Assembly: GCA_038254545.1 (NCBI GenBank) | Contig: JBBSGB010000004.1 | Span: 1-64,000 of the forward strand | Reading direction: 5' to 3' | From: CAHJXF01 sp038254545 | GTDB taxonomy: Bacteria; Pseudomonadota; Gammaproteobacteria; Burkholderiales; Burkholderiaceae_D | Length of the DNA: 64,000 nt | Notes under the pieces: generated by a model | What the model was told of the DNA's origin: nothing | Seen by the model: the letters and a program-made list of their open reading frames with translations, nothing else | The model's database searches: none | Position numbers and translations under genes: made by a program | Part shown: positions 61,202 to 64,000 of the stretch, piece after piece | Numbering within the stretch: the stretch's first letter is position 1 | How the letters are laid out: the number at the start of each line of letters is the position of its first letter

Positions 61202-62823
61202 GCGTCCGACTCCTGCGGACGTGCCGCGCGCCGTCGTTCACGACGCAAGGCCTCGGTCGCGACTTCGACGTCGGAGAACGGATGCTTGACGCCGTCGATC
61301 TCCTGATAGCTCTCGTGCCCCTTGCCGGCGATCACCACGACATCCTGCTCGCGAGCCGCGGCGATCGCGCCGTAGATCGCCTGTCGTCGGTCCGATTCGA
61401 CCCTGACGCGCTCATCGAGCGAGGGGCCCTTGAAGCCCGAAGCCAGCGGGTTGTAGCCGAGGTTGCCGATGCCCGCGACGATCTGATCGATGATCGTGCG
61501 CGGCGCTTCGCTGCGCGGGTTGTCGCTGGTGACCACGAGGCGATCGGCGAGGCGTGCCGCGATCTCGCCCATGATCGGACGCTTGCCGGCGTCGCGGTCG
61601 CCGCCGCAACCGAACACCACGATCAGTTCGCCGCCGCGCGCATCGACGATCGGGCGGCACGCCTTCAGCGCTTTCTCGAGCGCGTCGGGCTTGTGCGCGT
61701 AGTCGACCAGCACCATCGGCGCGGCGATGCCCGCGGGACGCTCGTTGGCTGCCACATCGACGCGTTCGAGTCGCCCGGGCACGGGCTTGAGCTCTTTCAA
61801 CGCGCCGAGCGCCGCGTCGATCGTCGCGCCTGCGACCAACAACACGCCGATCACGCCGAGCAGGTTAGACACGTTGAAATTGCCGATGAAGGGCGTATAG
61901 AGATTGCGCACGCCGAAAGCGCCGAAAGATTCGAATGCGAGACCCTCGGCGCGCGCCGAGACGTTGCGGGCGCGCAGTTGCGCGTCCGCGCCGCCGCGCG
62001 CAGAGAATCGCAGCACCTGCGCGCCCTGATTCTCGGTCGCCGCGGCGAAACGCTCGCCCGCCGGGTCATCGACGTTGATCACGGCGTGCGCGAGTCCGGG
62101 CCACGCGAAGAGTCTTCGCTTGGCGGCTTCGTACGCGTCCATCGTGCCGTGATAGTCGAGATGGTCGCGCGTGAGATTGGTGAAGACCGCGACGTCGAAC
62201 TGCATGCCGGCGACACGTCCTTCCTCGAGACCGATCGACGAGACTTCGATCGCGAGCGCCCCTGCCCCGGCATCGACCAGCGCGCGCAGGCGTCGGTGCA
62301 AGGTGACCGGGTCGGGCGTGGTCATGCCGCTGTCGATCAACTCTTCCGGAAATCCGATGCCCAGCGTGCCGACCATCACCGTGCGGTGGCCAAGCGCGCC
62401 CAGCGCCTCTGCGATCCACAACGCGGTCGAGGTCTTGCCGCTCGTGCCGGTGACGCCGATCGTGAACAACGAATCCGCCGGCCGCCGATACCAGTCGGCC
62501 GCGATCGTCCCCGCGCTCTTCTTCAGCTCGCGCTCGGGGCGATTCGGGACGCTCCATTCGGACTTCCATTCGAAAGCCGTGGCGTCGTAGAGGATCGCGG
62601 CCGCGCCGTTGGCGATGGCCGCGCCGATGAAACGGCGTCCGTCGAACTGTGCGCCTTTCATCGCGATGAACACGTCGCCGGCCTTGACGTTGCGCGAGTC
62701 GGACGTGAGCTGTGCGGTTGGCTTCACGGTGCGTGCGAGCCACTGCGCGGCGGCATGCGGGACGCGCGGCGATGCCGGGCGCGACCTGCGTTTGGCTATC
62801 AACACTCGCAAATCGTGGGTCAC
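61195..62823 (-). CDS. murE: UDP-MurNAc-L-Ala-D-Glu--meso-diaminopimelate ligase
   Basis: 542 residues. It adds the third amino acid of the stem peptide. TSDSRNVKAGDVFIAMKG, ATP loop GVTGTSGKTSTALW, NLTRDHLDYHG and the DNPR motif (TSDNPRSE), which marks meso-diaminopimelate rather than lysine as substrate. A 30-residue N-terminal extension is rich in arginine. The start lies 10 nt after the ftsI stop. Confidence 0.96.
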   Translation of the reverse strand: MTHDLRVLIAKRRSRPASPRVPHAAAQWLARTVKPTAQLTSDSRNVKAGDVFIAMKGAQFDGRRFIGAAIANGAAAILYDATAFEWKSEWSVPNRPERELKKSAGTIAADWYRRPADSLFTIGVTGTSGKTSTALWIAEALGALGHRTVMVGTLGIGFPEELIDSGMTTPDPVTLHRRLRALVDAGAGALAIEVSSIGLEEGRVAGMQFDVAVFTNLTRDHLDYHGTMDAYEAAKRRLFAWPGLAHAVINVDDPAGERFAAATENQGAQVLRFSARGGADAQLRARNVSARAEGLAFESFGAFGVRNLYTPFIGNFNVSNLLGVIGVLLVAGATIDAALGALKELKPVPGRLERVDVAANERPAGIAAPMVLVDYAHKPDALEKALKACRPIVDARGGELIVVFGCGGDRDAGKRPIMGEIAARLADRLVVTSDNPRSEAPRTIIDQIVAGIGNLGYNPLASGFKGPSLDERVRVESDRRQAIYGAIAAAREQDVVVIAGKGHESYQEIDGVKHPFSDVEVATEALRRERRRAARPQESDAC

Positions 62824-62833
62824 GACGCGACCC

Positions 62834-64000
62834 TCACAGCGATTCCTTGGGCGAGTCCGCCGGAATGATCAGCGACTTGATCGGTGAGTCGGGCTCTATG
62901 TTGAGCGTGCGCAACGCGCCGCCAACCACAGCCGAGAAGACCGGCGCGGCGACATCGCCGCCGTAGTAGATGCCGTTGGATGGCTCGTCGATCATCACAG
63001 CAACGACGATGCGCGGATTCGATACCGGCGCAAAGCCGACGAAGGAGCCGACATAGCGATTGCCCGTGTAACTCTTGCCCGTCAGCTTGTGCGCGGTGCC
63101 GGTCTTGCCCGCCACGCGATAACCCATCACCTGCGCCTTGGGCGCGGTACCGCCCGGGCCGGCCGCCATCTCCAGCATGTGGCGCATCTCGCGCGCAACC
63201 GCGGGCGAAATTACCTGCGTGCCTTTGACCGGCCCGGTCGCTTCGATCCGCGGCGCACCGGGCAACTCACCGTTCGGTTCACGAGGCTGCGCACTCGGCG
63301 TCGCGCCGTTCTGCTGCGCCTTGAAGAAGGTCAGCGGCACGATCTCGCCATCGCGCGCGAACATCGTGTAGGCGCGCGCGATCTGGATCAGCGACACTGA
63401 CAGTCCGTATCCATACGACATGGTGGCCTGCTCGATCGGCCGCCAGCTCTTGTAGGGGCGCACGCGGCCGGCGACCGCACCCGGGAATCCCCACTTCGGC
63501 GCCTGCCCCAGACCGACTGCCGTGTACATCTCCCACATCTCGCGCGGCTGCATGCGCAACGCGACTTTGGCGGTGCCGACGTTCGACGACACCTTGATGA
63601 TCTGTTCGACCGTCAGCGGACCGTGCGCGTGCGAATCGCTGATCGTGTTCGGTCCGATCGTGAGCTTGCCGGGCGCGGTCTGCACGATCGTATCGGGCTT
63701 GACCACACCGCGTTCGAGCGCGAGCGCGATCGTGAAGGGCTTGAGGGTCGAGCCCGGCTCGTAGGTATCGGTGAGGACACGATTACGCAACTGCGCGCCG
63801 GTCAGGTCGCGACGCTCGTTGGGATCGTAGGTGGGCAGGTTCGCGAGCGCGAGGACCTCACCGGTACGTACGTCGAGGACGACGATCGCGCCGGCCTTGG
63901 CGCGATGCAGGTCGACCGCTTTCTTCAACTCGGTGTACGCGAGATATTGGATGCGGCTGTCGATCGACAGCGTGAGATCGGCGCCGTCATGCGGCACGCG
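62834..64000 (-). CDS. ftsI: Septal transpeptidase FtsI (PBP3), C-terminal part
   Basis: Partial: the last 388 residues; the N-terminus lies beyond the right edge. FtsI cross-links septal peptidoglycan with FtsW. The three penicillin-binding motifs are present: S-T-L-K in EPGSTLKPF (nucleophile serine), SSN in KVSSNVGTAKV, and KTGT in RVAGKTGTAHKL. No PASTA domain follows. It is the first gene of the visible dcw operon. Confidence 0.96.
   Translation of the reverse strand, partial: RVPHDGADLTLSIDSRIQYLAYTELKKAVDLHRAKAGAIVVLDVRTGEVLALANLPTYDPNERRDLTGAQLRNRVLTDTYEPGSTLKPFTIALALERGVVKPDTIVQTAPGKLTIGPNTISDSHAHGPLTVEQIIKVSSNVGTAKVALRMQPREMWEMYTAVGLGQAPKWGFPGAVAGRVRPYKSWRPIEQATMSYGYGLSVSLIQIARAYTMFARDGEIVPLTFFKAQQNGATPSAQPREPNGELPGAPRIEATGPVKGTQVISPAVAREMRHMLEMAAGPGGTAPKAQVMGYRVAGKTGTAHKLTGKSYTGNRYVGSFVGFAPVSNPRIVVAVMIDEPSNGIYYGGDVAAPVFSAVVGGALRTLNIEPDSPIKSLIIPADSPKESL

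Noticed and set aside
62834..64000. KTGT instead of KSGT in FtsI
   Set aside because: KTGT is the normal form of the third motif in proteobacterial PBP3.

Overview
The window is a high-GC bacterial chromosome segment, most likely from the Betaproteobacteria (order Burkholderiales). Several things point there: the division and cell-wall (dcw) order ftsI-murE-murF-mraY-murD-ftsW-murG-murC-ddl-ftsQ-ftsA-ftsZ followed by lpxC, dciA, an M23 peptidase and secA; the order ccsA-like / PP0621-like / pilS / pilR / ampD beside ffh; and a lysine/alanine-rich histone H1-like protein. No tRNA, rRNA or CRISPR array was seen. The assignment rests on gene order and motifs, not on a database search.

Left part (1-17 kb), mostly housekeeping. 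The first 75 bases are the 5' end of a probable IS1595-family transposase gene running off the window. Next come the histone-like gene, nrdB-nrdA (class Ia ribonucleotide reductase, with a pair of NrdR-type palindromes 32 bp apart and DnaA-box-like sequences upstream), ampD-pilR-pilS-PP0621-ccsA on the minus strand, then ffh and an OmpA-family lipoprotein on the plus strand, and trpGDC on the minus strand without trpE.

Middle part (16.3-38.4 kb), an accessory block between trpG and the ltaE-secA region. It holds a CitE-like lyase, a symporter with a periplasmic beta-propeller, a PhyH-type dioxygenase, a secreted prolyl oligopeptidase, a LysR regulator, a low-GC beta-helix gene bracketed by direct repeats, and a TonB-dependent receptor. 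Then follows a tightly coupled run: secreted beta-lactamase-like hydrolase, PfkB sugar kinase, 70-residue membrane protein, a two-domain glycosidase-like/SUMF1 protein, a ThuA-propeller-cytochrome c fusion, and a GH127 glycosidase. A family III CoA-transferase closes the block. Receptor, symporter, glycosidase and sugar kinase together suggest import and oxidative/hydrolytic breakdown of a plant-type glycan or glycopeptide. This is the least conventional part of the window and the best candidate for an undescribed catabolic system.

Right part (38.7-64 kb), minus strand except dciA. It contains ltaE, secA, an M23 peptidase, lpxC, an M1 aminopeptidase sitting between ftsZ and lpxC, and the dcw operon back to a truncated ftsI at the right edge. 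Most dcw junctions overlap by 1-7 nt. A 35-codon ORF joins ftsW to murG through two ATGA overlaps and lies in a short repeat with three small hairpins.
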